Part shown: one piece after another, positions 1 to 6,403 of the stretch
Layout: each line of letters starts with the position of its first letter
How positions within the stretch are numbered: position 1 is the stretch's first letter
Source: Halothece sp964463655
GTDB taxonomy: Bacteria; Cyanobacteriota; Cyanobacteriia; Cyanobacteriales; Rubidibacteraceae
Reading direction: 5' to 3'
NCBI GenBank assembly: GCA_964463655.1
Contig: CAYXDG010000090.1
Coordinates: 1 to 12,645, forward strand
Length of the DNA stretch: 12,645 nucleotides
Program-made: the position numbers and the translations under genes
Notes under the pieces: generated by a model
Database searches by the model: none
What the model was told of the DNA's origin: nothing
The model's input: the letters and a program-made list of their open reading frames with translations, nothing else

Positions 1-55
1 GTAATAGTGCTTGAATTAATGAATTATTAAAAACTTCAGTTACTAACTCAGACAT
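1..55 (-). CDS. Possible 5' end of an unidentified gene running off the left edge
   Basis: On the minus strand an ATG at 55-53 opens a reading frame that stays open to the window edge, giving 18 codons beginning MSELVTEVFNNSLIQALL. It would lie about 85 bp downstream of the phytol-kinase gene and in the same direction. Eighteen open codons is weak evidence, and the bases just before the ATG (minus-strand CACCTCCCTTCCC) are pyrimidine-rich and hold no Shine-Dalgarno sequence. I do not recognise the peptide. It may be a true gene start or simply non-coding DNA. Confidence 0.28.
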   Translation of the reverse strand, partial: MSELVTEVFNNSLIQALL

Positions 56-140
56 GGGAAGGGAGGTGATAGAAAAATCTGGTTCTCAGTGCAGAGTAAC
101 ATGAGATAGCTAATTTGATAAGAAAAAAATGGCGATCGCG

Positions 141-842
141 TTACATTTCCATAAACCAATTAACCAAGAAAAAAGATAAGCCTCCGCTAATCAGGGGAAC
201 GGTTAAATTATCAATTCCTAATTTAGAAATGGCTTCAAAGCTGGTAGCAAATACAGCAACACATAAAGAAATGAGCCAAATTTGCCAGAGATTTCCTTGA
301 ACAATTAGTAAAATAAAATAGCAGATAAAATAACTGACTGTTAACATTGTTAAAGACCCTTCCCAGCTTTTTGTACTGCCAAAAACTTGATAAGGATGAC
401 GACCAAAGTTTTGACCAATTAGTGCAGCCATTCCATCTCCCCAAGCCATTGTTAAAATCCCGATCGCAGCATATTGGGGAGTTTCTGGGAAAAACCAAGC
501 AATTAAAATCCCCATACTCACTGCATAAAAAAACGTGCCTAAACTCTTGCGTCCAACACTATTAATACTGGGTAAAATTGGAATAAAATAAGACAATAAC
601 GCAATGATTCCAGCAACAACCGCAGCACTAACACCAATCCAAGGGGGAATCTGAAACCACCAAGCCAATAAAATAACATTACCAGCGCCAATATGTACCA
701 CTTTACGAGTTAATTCAGCATCAGAAAAAATGGCTCGGTTTAAACTTTCTGCAAGCAGAATGATTGCGCCAAGAAAAGCAGCAACAGTGAGCAATGGAAA
801 AACAGGGATTAATGGGGAGTTTGTTAAGAAGAAGTGAGACAA
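141..842 (-). CDS. VTE5-like phytol kinase (CTP-dependent polyprenol kinase family, integral membrane)
   Basis: A 233-residue polytopic membrane protein of the phytol/dolichol kinase family. Family members use CTP to phosphorylate a prenyl alcohol; plant VTE5 and its cyanobacterial homologue recycle chlorophyll-derived phytol to phytyl phosphate for tocopherol and phylloquinone synthesis. Visible family motifs are ELTRKVVHIGAG (43-54), GTFFYAVS (102-109), AWGDGMAALIG (133-143), GSTKSWEGSL (155-164) and DNLTVPL (211-217), separated by about six hydrophobic helices. The GDG and STKSWEG motifs are those expected around the nucleotide site. The start is a TTG at 842, chosen because AAAGGA lies six bases upstream and there is no ATG before residue 110. 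The gene is divergent from the cysteine desulfurase. The family is secure; the exact alcohol substrate is inferred. Older annotation may call it a phosphatidate cytidylyltransferase-like protein. Confidence 0.87.
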   Translation of the reverse strand: MSHFFLTNSPLIPVFPLLTVAAFLGAIILLAESLNRAIFSDAELTRKVVHIGAGNVILLAWWFQIPPWIGVSAAVVAGIIALLSYFIPILPSINSVGRKSLGTFFYAVSMGILIAWFFPETPQYAAIGILTMAWGDGMAALIGQNFGRHPYQVFGSTKSWEGSLTMLTVSYFICYFILLIVQGNLWQIWLISLCVAVFATSFEAISKLGIDNLTVPLISGGLSFFLVNWFMEM

Positions 843-848
843 AACTGT

Positions 849-854
849 TCCTTT
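849..854 (-). promoter_or_regulatory. Shine-Dalgarno AAAGGA supporting a TTG start
   Basis: On the minus strand AAAGGA at 854-849 is followed by six bases (ACAGTT) and then TTG at 842-840. The spacing suits translation initiation, and no ATG or GTG is better placed. This site decides the start of the phytol-kinase gene. Confidence 0.5.
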
Positions 855-856
855 GG

Positions 857-870
857 TTATTTGTTATTTG
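857..870. repeat. Two tandem heptamers TTATTTG (CAAATAA on the minus strand)
   Basis: TTATTTG at 857-863 is repeated exactly at 864-870. The minus-strand unit CAAATAA resembles the heptamer arrays at 2906-3018, especially the last unit there (AATAACA). It lies in the 5' leader of the phytol-kinase gene. Short tandem heptanucleotide repeats of this sort are common in cyanobacterial intergenic DNA. Confidence 0.5.
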
Positions 871-962
871 TGGATTGGTCAAAAGAGGGAAAAATTGCTG
901 ACTCAATGGGGGTGAAGCCTGTACCATAGAAAGTAACGTCGTTTTTACCTCAATCGCGCCAG

Positions 963-2132
963 ATGCAAATCTATCTTGATCATAGTGCAACAACGCCCCC
1001 TCACCCTGATGTTATCGCCAAAGTACAGACGGTTTTGACTCAGCAGTGGGGAAACCCCTCTAGTCTTCATGCTTGGGGAGAACGTTCAACTAGGGAAATC
1101 GAAATTGCTCGCCTGGAAACAGCGCAGTTAATCAATGCAGTTAACCCCGAAACGATTATTTTCACCTCTGGGGGGACAGAAGCAGATAATATGGCGTTGT
1201 TAGGGGTTGCTGATCAATATGATTCGCCACAACATCTGATTATTTCTAGTGTGGAACATTCGGCGATCGAGAAAACCGCCCAACGGTTAGAATCTTCGGG
1301 TTGGGAAGTCACTCGCTTACCTGTCAATCATCACGGAAAAGTTCATCTTTGGGATTTAGAACAAGCGATTCAACCCAACACTGTCTTAGTGTCCATTATC
1401 TACGGACAAAGTGAGGTGGGAACGGTACAGCCAATCGCACAACTGGGAAAAATTGCTCGCACTAAAGGAATTTTATTTCATACCGATGCGGTGCAAGTTG
1501 CAGGACGCTTACCTATTGATGTTCAACAACTTCCTGTTGATCTCCTATCGCTTTCTGGTCACAAGTTTTATGGCGTACAGGGAGCAGGTGCATTGTATGT
1601 TAGATCAGGAGTCGCTCTCCGTCCCTTACTCACGGGGGGTGGACAAGAACATCAATTACGATCGGGGACACAAGCAGTGGCAGCGATCGCGGGGATGGGT
1701 GTGGCTGCTAAGATCGCCCGATCACAAATGTTAACAGAAATCCCTCGTTTAGAAGGATTGCGAGAACAATTATTTGATTTATTAGCAGATTGTCCTGATT
1801 TAATTCCTACAGGCGATCGCAGCGATCGTCTTCCTCATCATGTCAGTTTTTGCCTCAAAAGTCCAGATGAAAGGGTTACAGGAAAAACCCTTGTTCGCCA
1901 ACTGAATTTAGCAGGAATTGGCATTAGTGCAGGGTCAGCTTGTGATAGTGGTAAACTGAAACCAAGCCCCATTTTATTGGCAATGGACTACTCAGAAAAA
2001 ATGGCATTGGGAGGATTGCGTTTGACCTTGGGACGCAGCACAACCGAAGCAGATATCCAATGGACAGCAATAGTTATCAAACAAGTGTTAAAACGATTAA
2101 TGGAAGAATCAAAGTTAGTGTTAGCAAGATAG
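963..2132 (+). CDS. Cysteine desulfurase (NifS/IscS family, PLP-dependent)
   Basis: A 389-residue class V aminotransferase-fold enzyme that removes sulfur from L-cysteine, leaving alanine and an enzyme persulfide used for Fe-S clusters and other sulfur cofactors. Visible features are the N-terminal YLDHSATTPPHP, SGGTEADN (69-76), the cofactor-stacking His99 in VEHS, Asp175 and Gln178 in HTDAVQ, the PLP lysine Lys201 in SLSGHKFYG, the RSGTQ segment (233-237), and the persulfide cysteine Cys327 in SAGSACDSG. The usual NNE(I/V)G segment reads GQSEVG here (148-153). Length fits the family. The start is ATG 963 without a clear Shine-Dalgarno. No iscU, nifU or iscR gene is adjacent, so I cannot say which pathway it feeds. 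It is followed after 4 bp by the DUF1995 gene. Confidence 0.95.
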   Translation: MQIYLDHSATTPPHPDVIAKVQTVLTQQWGNPSSLHAWGERSTREIEIARLETAQLINAVNPETIIFTSGGTEADNMALLGVADQYDSPQHLIISSVEHSAIEKTAQRLESSGWEVTRLPVNHHGKVHLWDLEQAIQPNTVLVSIIYGQSEVGTVQPIAQLGKIARTKGILFHTDAVQVAGRLPIDVQQLPVDLLSLSGHKFYGVQGAGALYVRSGVALRPLLTGGGQEHQLRSGTQAVAAIAGMGVAAKIARSQMLTEIPRLEGLREQLFDLLADCPDLIPTGDRSDRLPHHVSFCLKSPDERVTGKTLVRQLNLAGIGISAGSACDSGKLKPSPILLAMDYSEKMALGGLRLTLGRSTTEADIQWTAIVIKQVLKRLMEESKLVLAR

Positions 2133-2136
2133 ATTC

Positions 2137-2901
2137 ATGATGGAATTTCCTGTTGCTTTAGAAACCGCGATCGCGCAAGCCAAACAAACCACACTGACCG
2201 CTTTAGAAGCAGGGTTAACTCGCTTACAAATTGAGTTAAAAATCCCAGAAATCGCCCTGAAAGCAGAAATGATTGCTAAAGAATTTGCTGATTTATTCGC
2301 CGCTGATTATGGGTCGGGATTAAAAGTTTTATTTCCAGATACAGGCGCTGCTGCCTTAGCGAGAAGAAACTGGCAAGATATCTCTTTTCGGGTAAATGAT
2401 TTAGGCAGTCGCAACACGCCAATTGAGAGTAAAATCTCAGAAGAGGATCAAATTTTCTTACTGGTTTCTCCTTCTGCGGTTGAAGTGCAAAAAGTAGAAA
2501 AACTTTGTAACCTAGCAGGCGATCGACCTGTTATTTTATTAATCCCTCAACTGGAAGATGTGGCAACAATTGGGATCGGTTATGCTGCTCGACAACTGCG
2601 AGAACGCTTTTTAAGTACCCTTGAAAGTTGTTATTATTTGCAACCCCTTGATGAAGCAGCAATCTTGAAACGGTTTCCTTCTGGTTGGCAACTTTGGATC
2701 GAAACACAAGAGAATCAGTTTGAATTTTTCTGTGAAGAACCCGAAAAACCAATGGGAGACGATTTAGATCGCCTTTTAAGGAAAGCAGCAGGAGAAGATG
2801 TTTCTGAAGAAGAAGATACCCCTGTCTTTGCCAATAAAGCACCGAAAAAACAAGGAATTTTAGGCAGTTTACAGCGCTTCCTCAAAGCGCTAAGCCAGTA
2901 A
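2137..2901 (+). CDS. DUF1995 family protein (LPA3-like family, function unknown in cyanobacteria)
   Basis: A 254-residue soluble protein that matches my recollection of the DUF1995 family, found in cyanobacteria and plant plastids; the Arabidopsis member LPA3 helps photosystem II assembly. Seen directly: an N-terminal helix FPVALETAIAQAKQTTLTALEAG; a central alpha/beta region with KVLFPDTGAAALARR (63-77), DQIFLLVSPSA (104-114) and PVILLIPQLED (131-141); a YLQP...GWQLW segment (167-187); an acidic stretch (residues 218-227); and a basic C-terminal helix (GILGSLQRFLKALSQ). No transmembrane segment or signal peptide is visible. The start could be the first or second of two adjacent ATGs (2137 or 2140). 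It is probably co-transcribed with the desulfurase 4 bp upstream. A photosystem role is only an extrapolation from the plant protein. Confidence 0.82.
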   Translation: MMEFPVALETAIAQAKQTTLTALEAGLTRLQIELKIPEIALKAEMIAKEFADLFAADYGSGLKVLFPDTGAAALARRNWQDISFRVNDLGSRNTPIESKISEEDQIFLLVSPSAVEVQKVEKLCNLAGDRPVILLIPQLEDVATIGIGYAARQLRERFLSTLESCYYLQPLDEAAILKRFPSGWQLWIETQENQFEFFCEEPEKPMGDDLDRLLRKAAGEDVSEEEDTPVFANKAPKKQGILGSLQRFLKALSQ

Positions 2902-2905
2902 ACTA

Positions 2906-2926
2906 ATGAACAATGAACAATGAACA
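2906..2926. repeat. Three tandem ATGAACA heptamers
   Basis: ATGAACA occurs three times head-to-tail (2906, 2913, 2920), starting 5 bp after the stop codon of the DUF1995 gene. A related array with unit AAGAACA follows at 2991-3018. Both are cyanobacterial-type short tandem heptanucleotide repeats. Confidence 0.75.
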
Positions 2927-2927
2927 A

Positions 2928-2987
2928 TTCGTAAGGGAAAAATCCCCCCTCGCCTCCTCACTAAAGCTCCGGCTTCGTAAGGGGGGA
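2928..2987. repeat. Composite repeat: 10-bp direct repeats plus C-run/G-run hairpin with UCCG tetraloop
   Basis: TTCGTAAGGG occurs at 2928-2937 and again at 2974-2983, 46 bp apart. TCCCCCCT (2943-2950) is complementary to AGGGGGGA (2980-2987), and inside it AAGC (2964-2967) pairs with GCTT (2972-2975) around TCCG, a tetraloop of the stable C(UNCG)G class. The unit lies between two heptamer arrays and looks like a small dispersed repeat or miniature mobile element. It could also act as a processing or termination hairpin, although no T-run follows it. Confidence 0.6.
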
Positions 2988-2990
2988 ATA

Positions 2991-3018
2991 AAGAACAAAG
3001 AACAAAGAACAAATAACA
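2991..3018. repeat. Four tandem AAGAACA-type heptamers just before the ABA4-like start
   Basis: AAGAACA occurs at 2991, 2998 and 3005, followed by the variant AATAACA at 3012-3018, two bases before the ATG at 3021. The array occupies the place where a ribosome binding site would normally lie, and no Shine-Dalgarno is visible in it. Confidence 0.75.
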
Positions 3019-3020
3019 AA

Positions 3021-3473
3021 ATGAATACTGAACTCTTTTTTAATATCGATCAACTTTTTGCTTTGCCGTTCTGGGCTTTAATTATTTTTCTTCCCAACTG
3101 GGGAGTAACGAAGAAAGTCATGTCTTCTTTCTTTCCGTTTGTGATTCTTGCTGGCTTTTATATCCTCTTTTTTGTTAATACTTTAAATGCAGAATCAGCC
3201 CAAGCGCTATCAAACCCAGACCTACCAACCATTGCCAAACTATTTTCTGAAGAAAGTGTGGCTGCAACAGGTTGGGCGCATTTTATTGTGATGGACTTAT
3301 TTGTAGGAACATGGGTTTATTGGCAAGGTCAAGAAAAGGGCATTTTTACCGTCCATTCTATTATTTTATGTCTATTCGCTGGCCCGATCGGGCTATTATC
3401 TCACATTATCACCGCTTGGATTACCCAACGATTCTTCAAAAAATCAGAAACCACTAAAGCCACTTCCAGTTAA
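3021..3473 (+). CDS. ABA4-like membrane protein (DUF4281 family)
   Basis: A 150-residue integral membrane protein with about four helices (roughly residues 12-26, 36-54, 84-102 and 111-133). Features typical of the ABA4-like family include LPFWALIIFLPNWGVTKKVMSS near the N terminus, the central WAHFIVMDLFVGTWVYWQG (85-103), and GPIGLLSHIITAW near the end. The plant ABA4 protein is needed for neoxanthin formation in the chloroplast. Most cyanobacteria lack neoxanthin, so the role here is unknown. I chose ATG 3021 because the family begins about here. An in-frame ATG at 2913 would translate the heptamer repeats and hairpin into the protein, which is implausible. The stop overlaps AAAGGA, the probable ribosome binding site of the next gene 13 bp away, so the two are likely one transcript. 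Confidence 0.85.
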   Translation: MNTELFFNIDQLFALPFWALIIFLPNWGVTKKVMSSFFPFVILAGFYILFFVNTLNAESAQALSNPDLPTIAKLFSEESVAATGWAHFIVMDLFVGTWVYWQGQEKGIFTVHSIILCLFAGPIGLLSHIITAWITQRFFKKSETTKATSS

Positions 3474-3477
3474 AGGA
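3472..3477 (+). promoter_or_regulatory. Shine-Dalgarno AAAGGA for the downstream membrane protein
   Basis: AAAGGA overlaps the TAA stop of the ABA4-like gene (3471-3473) and lies nine bases before ATG 3487. The overlap suggests translational coupling of the two genes. Confidence 0.5.
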
Positions 3478-3486
3478 TAAAGACCA

Positions 3487-3900
3487 ATGAATGATCCTCT
3501 CCGACGCATTAAAGCACAGCCTTGGCAGCCTCTATTTCTGATTGCTATTGCAACAATTATCATTGCTTCAATCATTGACTATTTGTTGTTATTCCTAATT
3601 CAAAATGTTGCCTCAGTTCAACAGGGTTTTGCCTTTCTTTTCAATTCACCATTAGGGATTTTACTTCCCTTAGCTGCTGCGGTGGGAATTGGCGTTTTAG
3701 GAGTTTATCTTTGTGACCAATTTCGATCGCGCATCTTCCTGAATGCAGGAAGTTTATGGGCGTTAGTGCTTTGTTTACTGATTGCTTTAGCCTTAACGGG
3801 TTTGATTCCCTTACCCAGTTTTTTAGTTGGTTTTTCCTACCCTAGTCTGTTAGGAATGATCGTGGGTGTATTTTGGAAAGGTCGCAGCTATTGGCGTTAA
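3487..3900 (+). CDS. Small four-helix membrane protein of unknown function
   Basis: A 137-residue protein that I do not recognise by family name. Hydrophobicity by eye suggests four transmembrane helices at about residues 16-39, 53-76, 85-106 and 112-130. The short basic N terminus (MNDPLRRIKAQPWQP) and the basic loop CDQFRSR (76-82) point to the cytoplasmic side; the tail is KGRSYWR. No enzymatic motif, signal cleavage site or metal-binding cluster is evident. It starts at ATG 3487 with a good Shine-Dalgarno and follows the ABA4-like gene by 13 bp, so the two may act together in the same membrane; that is inference from context only. Codon usage looks like that of its neighbours and HIP1-like GATCGC sequences are present, so recent transfer is not indicated. 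Confidence 0.8.
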   Translation: MNDPLRRIKAQPWQPLFLIAIATIIIASIIDYLLLFLIQNVASVQQGFAFLFNSPLGILLPLAAAVGIGVLGVYLCDQFRSRIFLNAGSLWALVLCLLIALALTGLIPLPSFLVGFSYPSLLGMIVGVFWKGRSYWR

Positions 3901-3973
3901 TTGGGTGAGAAACTGTTGCGCGATCGTCCTCTAGCGAGCCTCAATCCTATATCAAAAGTTAACTTACTCAAGT

Positions 3974-3989
3974 CCCCCAGTTTTGGGGG
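3974..3989. repeat. C-run/G-run hairpin between convergent genes
   Basis: CCCCCA (3974-3979) pairs with TGGGGG (3984-3989) around a GTTT loop, followed by a second G-run at 3993-3998. It lies in the 187-bp gap between the convergent membrane-protein and helicase genes. C/G-run hairpins like this are common dispersed elements near gene ends in cyanobacteria. It may help end transcription from either side, but no clear T-run follows on either strand. Nothing else is recognisable in this gap. Confidence 0.5.
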
Positions 3990-4087
3990 GTTGGGGGGCA
4001 AAAAATTACTGGGAATTGCTACTCCTTGAAATAATTATTTAGTTCGTTGGCGAGTGAGATTGTAATCATATCTGCGATCGACCCTCC

Positions 4088-5473
4088 TCAATCTAAAACA
4101 ATCATTTGTTCAGAAGCGCGAGTTGCTGCGGTGTAAAGCAATTTTTTCCGTTCATCTAGTTTACGATTCATCATTAAGTTTCGGAAGTCTAAAAAGACTC
4201 GTTGAAAGGTTGAACCTTGAGCGCGATGAACAGTCAGCGCATAAGCATAGTCTAACGGGTGAAACGCTCGTTTAAGTCCCCAATAATTATCCCATTGTTT
4301 TTGTTGGGCATAAGATTGAAGCATTTGTTTGACTCGCGTTTCTTCTGTGGTATCTAACACCCGAAACTGCTTTAAAGCGCCTTCTTCATCTTGAGCATTA
4401 ATCAGCCAATAATGAAAAATATCTTTCTCGAAAAGACCATACTCAACCACTCGTTTTTCTGGATGGGTTTCTATCACTTCCACTTCACCAGAAGAAGACA
4501 GGATAACTGTTTCGGTATATTTATGACTGGCAGGGTTTTTAGAATCTTTTTCTCTGCTAGTACAAGCTGCGGTCGCGATTAATCGTTCTCCTGGCATAAA
4601 TCTAAGGGCTTTTTCGCCGAAAATTGCGCCTCTGATGCGTTGATTCCAACGAGCGACACAAGCATTTGTCCAAGCTAAAATTCGGCAATAGTTAGCAACT
4701 TTTTTAAAGTCTTTTGAGGTAAAAGCATCTAAGAGCAATTCGGAAAATTCCTGCTCTTTTAAGACAAGAAGCATCTGGTTATCTGTAAACTTTCTAATCG
4801 GCGCGATCGACCTTTCCCGTCTTAAAGCTGTTGCCCAATTCAGAATCGCTCCCGAATGTCTAACCACTTCTGTTAGTTTAGCATATTGTTGAATTTGAGC
4901 AAAAACAGGGGATTTGTCTTCTCCCACTGGGGGTAACTGTGCTGGATCGCCCAGAAATAAAAACTTAGCACTAAATAAGGTTAATTGTTGGGAAAGTAAC
5001 GCCATTAATTCTGAACCAATCATGCTGGTTTCATCAAGAATTACTAAATCATAATTTTCGAGATTAATGGTTTTAGCGTCTGAGTCACGGGTATAAATTT
5101 CTTTGCCAGTGGTTTGATCTATTTTCGGTCGCAAACCGAGCATTTTAGCAATGGTAATCGCTTCTTCCCCTGTGGTTTGACTTAAGACTTTTGCTGCTTT
5201 ATTTGTGGGTGCTGCTAAGACTACTTTTAAGTCTTTTTGATAACAATGATCGATGATTAACTTAGTGAGAAAGGTTTTGCCAACTCCTGCATAACCAAAA
5301 AGGGCAAACGTGCGATCGCTGCCATTAGAAATAAATTTTAACACCGCATCTAGCGCGATCGCTTGTCCTTCTGTTAGTTTGATTTTTTTGTCTTTCTTTT
5401 TAGATTTAACGGGTTGCTTTAGTTCGTTTATAGATTCCTTCTTTTTTTGTTCTCTGATTTTATGATCTCCCAT
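4088..5473 (-). CDS. SF1B DNA helicase, Dda/RecD-like
   Basis: A 461-residue superfamily 1B helicase, close in size to phage T4 Dda and lacking the large N-terminal part of RecD2. Motifs in order: Q-motif LTEGQAIALD (Gln37); Walker A GYAGVGKT (60-67); motif Ia AAPTNKAAK; Walker B LVILDETSM (Asp147, Glu148); motif III FLGDPAQLPPVGE (173-185); the motif IV region TEVVRHS (Arg205); motif V TVHRAQGST (414-422); and motif VI YTAATRA (447-453). These imply ATP-driven 5'-to-3' unwinding of DNA. An insertion at about 330-400 probably corresponds to the SH3-like 2B subdomain. Residues 1-31 are very lysine-rich and may be a flexible DNA-contacting tail. The start at 5473 is supported by AAGGAAAG eight bases upstream. 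No recB or recC neighbour is present, so a RecBCD subunit role is unlikely. Its biological role (repair, replication restart) is not shown by context. Confidence 0.9.
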   Translation of the reverse strand: MGDHKIREQKKKESINELKQPVKSKKKDKKIKLTEGQAIALDAVLKFISNGSDRTFALFGYAGVGKTFLTKLIIDHCYQKDLKVVLAAPTNKAAKVLSQTTGEEAITIAKMLGLRPKIDQTTGKEIYTRDSDAKTINLENYDLVILDETSMIGSELMALLSQQLTLFSAKFLFLGDPAQLPPVGEDKSPVFAQIQQYAKLTEVVRHSGAILNWATALRRERSIAPIRKFTDNQMLLVLKEQEFSELLLDAFTSKDFKKVANYCRILAWTNACVARWNQRIRGAIFGEKALRFMPGERLIATAACTSREKDSKNPASHKYTETVILSSSGEVEVIETHPEKRVVEYGLFEKDIFHYWLINAQDEEGALKQFRVLDTTEETRVKQMLQSYAQQKQWDNYWGLKRAFHPLDYAYALTVHRAQGSTFQRVFLDFRNLMMNRKLDERKKLLYTAATRASEQMIVLD

Positions 5474-5573
5474 GATAATCTTTCCTTATCTTCATCAATT
5501 TTTTCAACATGATGATCGCCCTCTTCTGGATTGGGAATCGTAAATGTTAAATCATTGGTTTATCTTCTCTCAT
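5428..5573 (-). other. Short open stretch upstream of and overlapping the helicase start; possible small or decayed gene
   Basis: On the minus strand ATG 5573 gives MREDKPMI and a stop, but one frame over the sequence stays open for about 45 codons, reading roughly NDLTFTIPNPEEGDHHVEKIDEDKERLS and ending at 5428 inside the helicase gene. A single-base insertion near 5554 would join the two into one hydrophilic ORF of about 48 codons. The open frame has no ATG, GTG or TTG of its own. It may be a frameshifted small gene, an old N-terminal extension of the helicase, or chance. I favour chance slightly. Confidence 0.15.
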
Positions 5574-5703
5574 TTTTAGAATTAGTTGTTAAATTAAAGA
5601 TCAGGGGCGATCGCCTTACGCTTGGCATCAAAGGTCAATGCCCCAGAAAAATCAGCATTAATCTCTTAAAATGAAAGAATAGTTGGTAAATAGTGTAATA
5701 TCA

Positions 5704-6399
5704 ATGACCGAGAAAAGTAAGTTACTATTAGTTGATGATGAACCGAGCTTACGAGAAGCCGTGGAAGCGTATCTCGAAGACGAAGGCTTTATCGTGGAAG
5801 TCGCCAGTGGTGCGAATCAAGGGTGGGAATTATTAGAACAAGACCCCCCTGACTTGGTGATCACTGACATTATGATGCCAGAGGTGGATGGCTATCAGTT
5901 TTTGCAAAAATTACGGGAAGACCCCCGCTATAAAAGTTTACCTGTCATCTTATTAACGGCTAAAGGGATGACAGCAGACCGTATTAAAGGACATGAAGCC
6001 GGATGTGATGCTTATCTTTCCAAACCCTTCGATCCTGATGAGTTGGTCGCCATCGTGAAAAACCTTTTATCTCGTCGGGAAACCCTTAGTGCCAATAATG
6101 ATCACAATAGCACTGATCTCGGCGCGATCGCTCAACAAATTGCAGAAATTAAAAGTCTCCTCGGACAACAAGGAAATCTCAAAACAACGCCTAGTCCGAT
6201 TAAAATTGATTTAACGCCGAGGGAACAAAGTATTCTTAATTTAGTCGCTGAGGGTTTGATGAATAAAGAGATTGCCCGTCGTCTTGAAACCAGTGTTCGT
6301 AATGTGGAAAAATATGTTAGCCGTTTATTTAGTAAAACAGGAACAAACAGTCGCACTGAGTTAGTTAGATTTGCTTTGCAACATGGTTTGACAGATTAG
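5704..6399 (+). CDS. rre1: Response regulator Rre1/Ycf29 (REC + LuxR-type HTH)
   Basis: A 231-residue NarL/LuxR-class response regulator. The receiver domain (about 6-123) has the acidic triad Asp11-Asp12-Glu13, phospho-acceptor Asp55 in VITDIMMPEVDGY, Thr85 in LLTAKG and Lys107 in LSKPFDPDEL. A linker with the helix GAIAQQIAEIKSLLGQQG leads to the C-terminal HTH (about 168-230), LTPREQSILNLVAEGLMNKEIARRLETS and on. The last 65 residues read like the highly conserved cyanobacterial Rre1, whose plastid counterpart is Ycf29. Rre1 has been linked to histidine kinases such as Hik34 and Hik2 and to heat and salt stress responses; it binds DNA in the cytoplasm. The start is ATG 5704; an in-frame TTG at 5683 is less likely since the family begins just before LLLVDDE. 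No histidine kinase gene is adjacent, which is usual for cyanobacteria. It ends 4 bp from the convergent csaB. Confidence 0.9.
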   Translation: MTEKSKLLLVDDEPSLREAVEAYLEDEGFIVEVASGANQGWELLEQDPPDLVITDIMMPEVDGYQFLQKLREDPRYKSLPVILLTAKGMTADRIKGHEAGCDAYLSKPFDPDELVAIVKNLLSRRETLSANNDHNSTDLGAIAQQIAEIKSLLGQQGNLKTTPSPIKIDLTPREQSILNLVAEGLMNKEIARRLETSVRNVEKYVSRLFSKTGTNSRTELVRFALQHGLTD

Positions 6400-6403
6400 T
6401 TGG

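Noticed and set aside
59..70. Plus-strand AAGGGAGGTGATAG-like sequence resembling a near-perfect Shine-Dalgarno
   Set aside because: No plus-strand start codon with an open frame follows; the nearest GTG frame stops after 12 codons.
128..140. HIP1 palindrome followed by a T-run on the minus strand, as a terminator of the phytol kinase
   Set aside because: GCGATCGC leaves no room for a loop in a stable hairpin, so the T-run alone is not convincing.
115..300. 61-residue plus-strand ORF opposite the phytol kinase
   Set aside because: It is a shadow of a well-supported membrane-protein gene on the other strand and has no recognisable features.
2906..3018. CRISPR array
   Set aside because: The units are contiguous 7-mers with no unique spacers and no cas genes nearby.
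2913..3020. N-terminal 36-codon extension of the ABA4-like ORF starting at ATG 2913
   Set aside because: It would translate the heptamer arrays and the C/G hairpin. The family's conserved N terminus begins at about ATG 3021.
5683..5703. TTG start seven codons upstream of rre1 ATG 5704
   Set aside because: The receiver domain begins directly after MTEKSK; the extra residues have no ribosome binding site and do not fit the family start.
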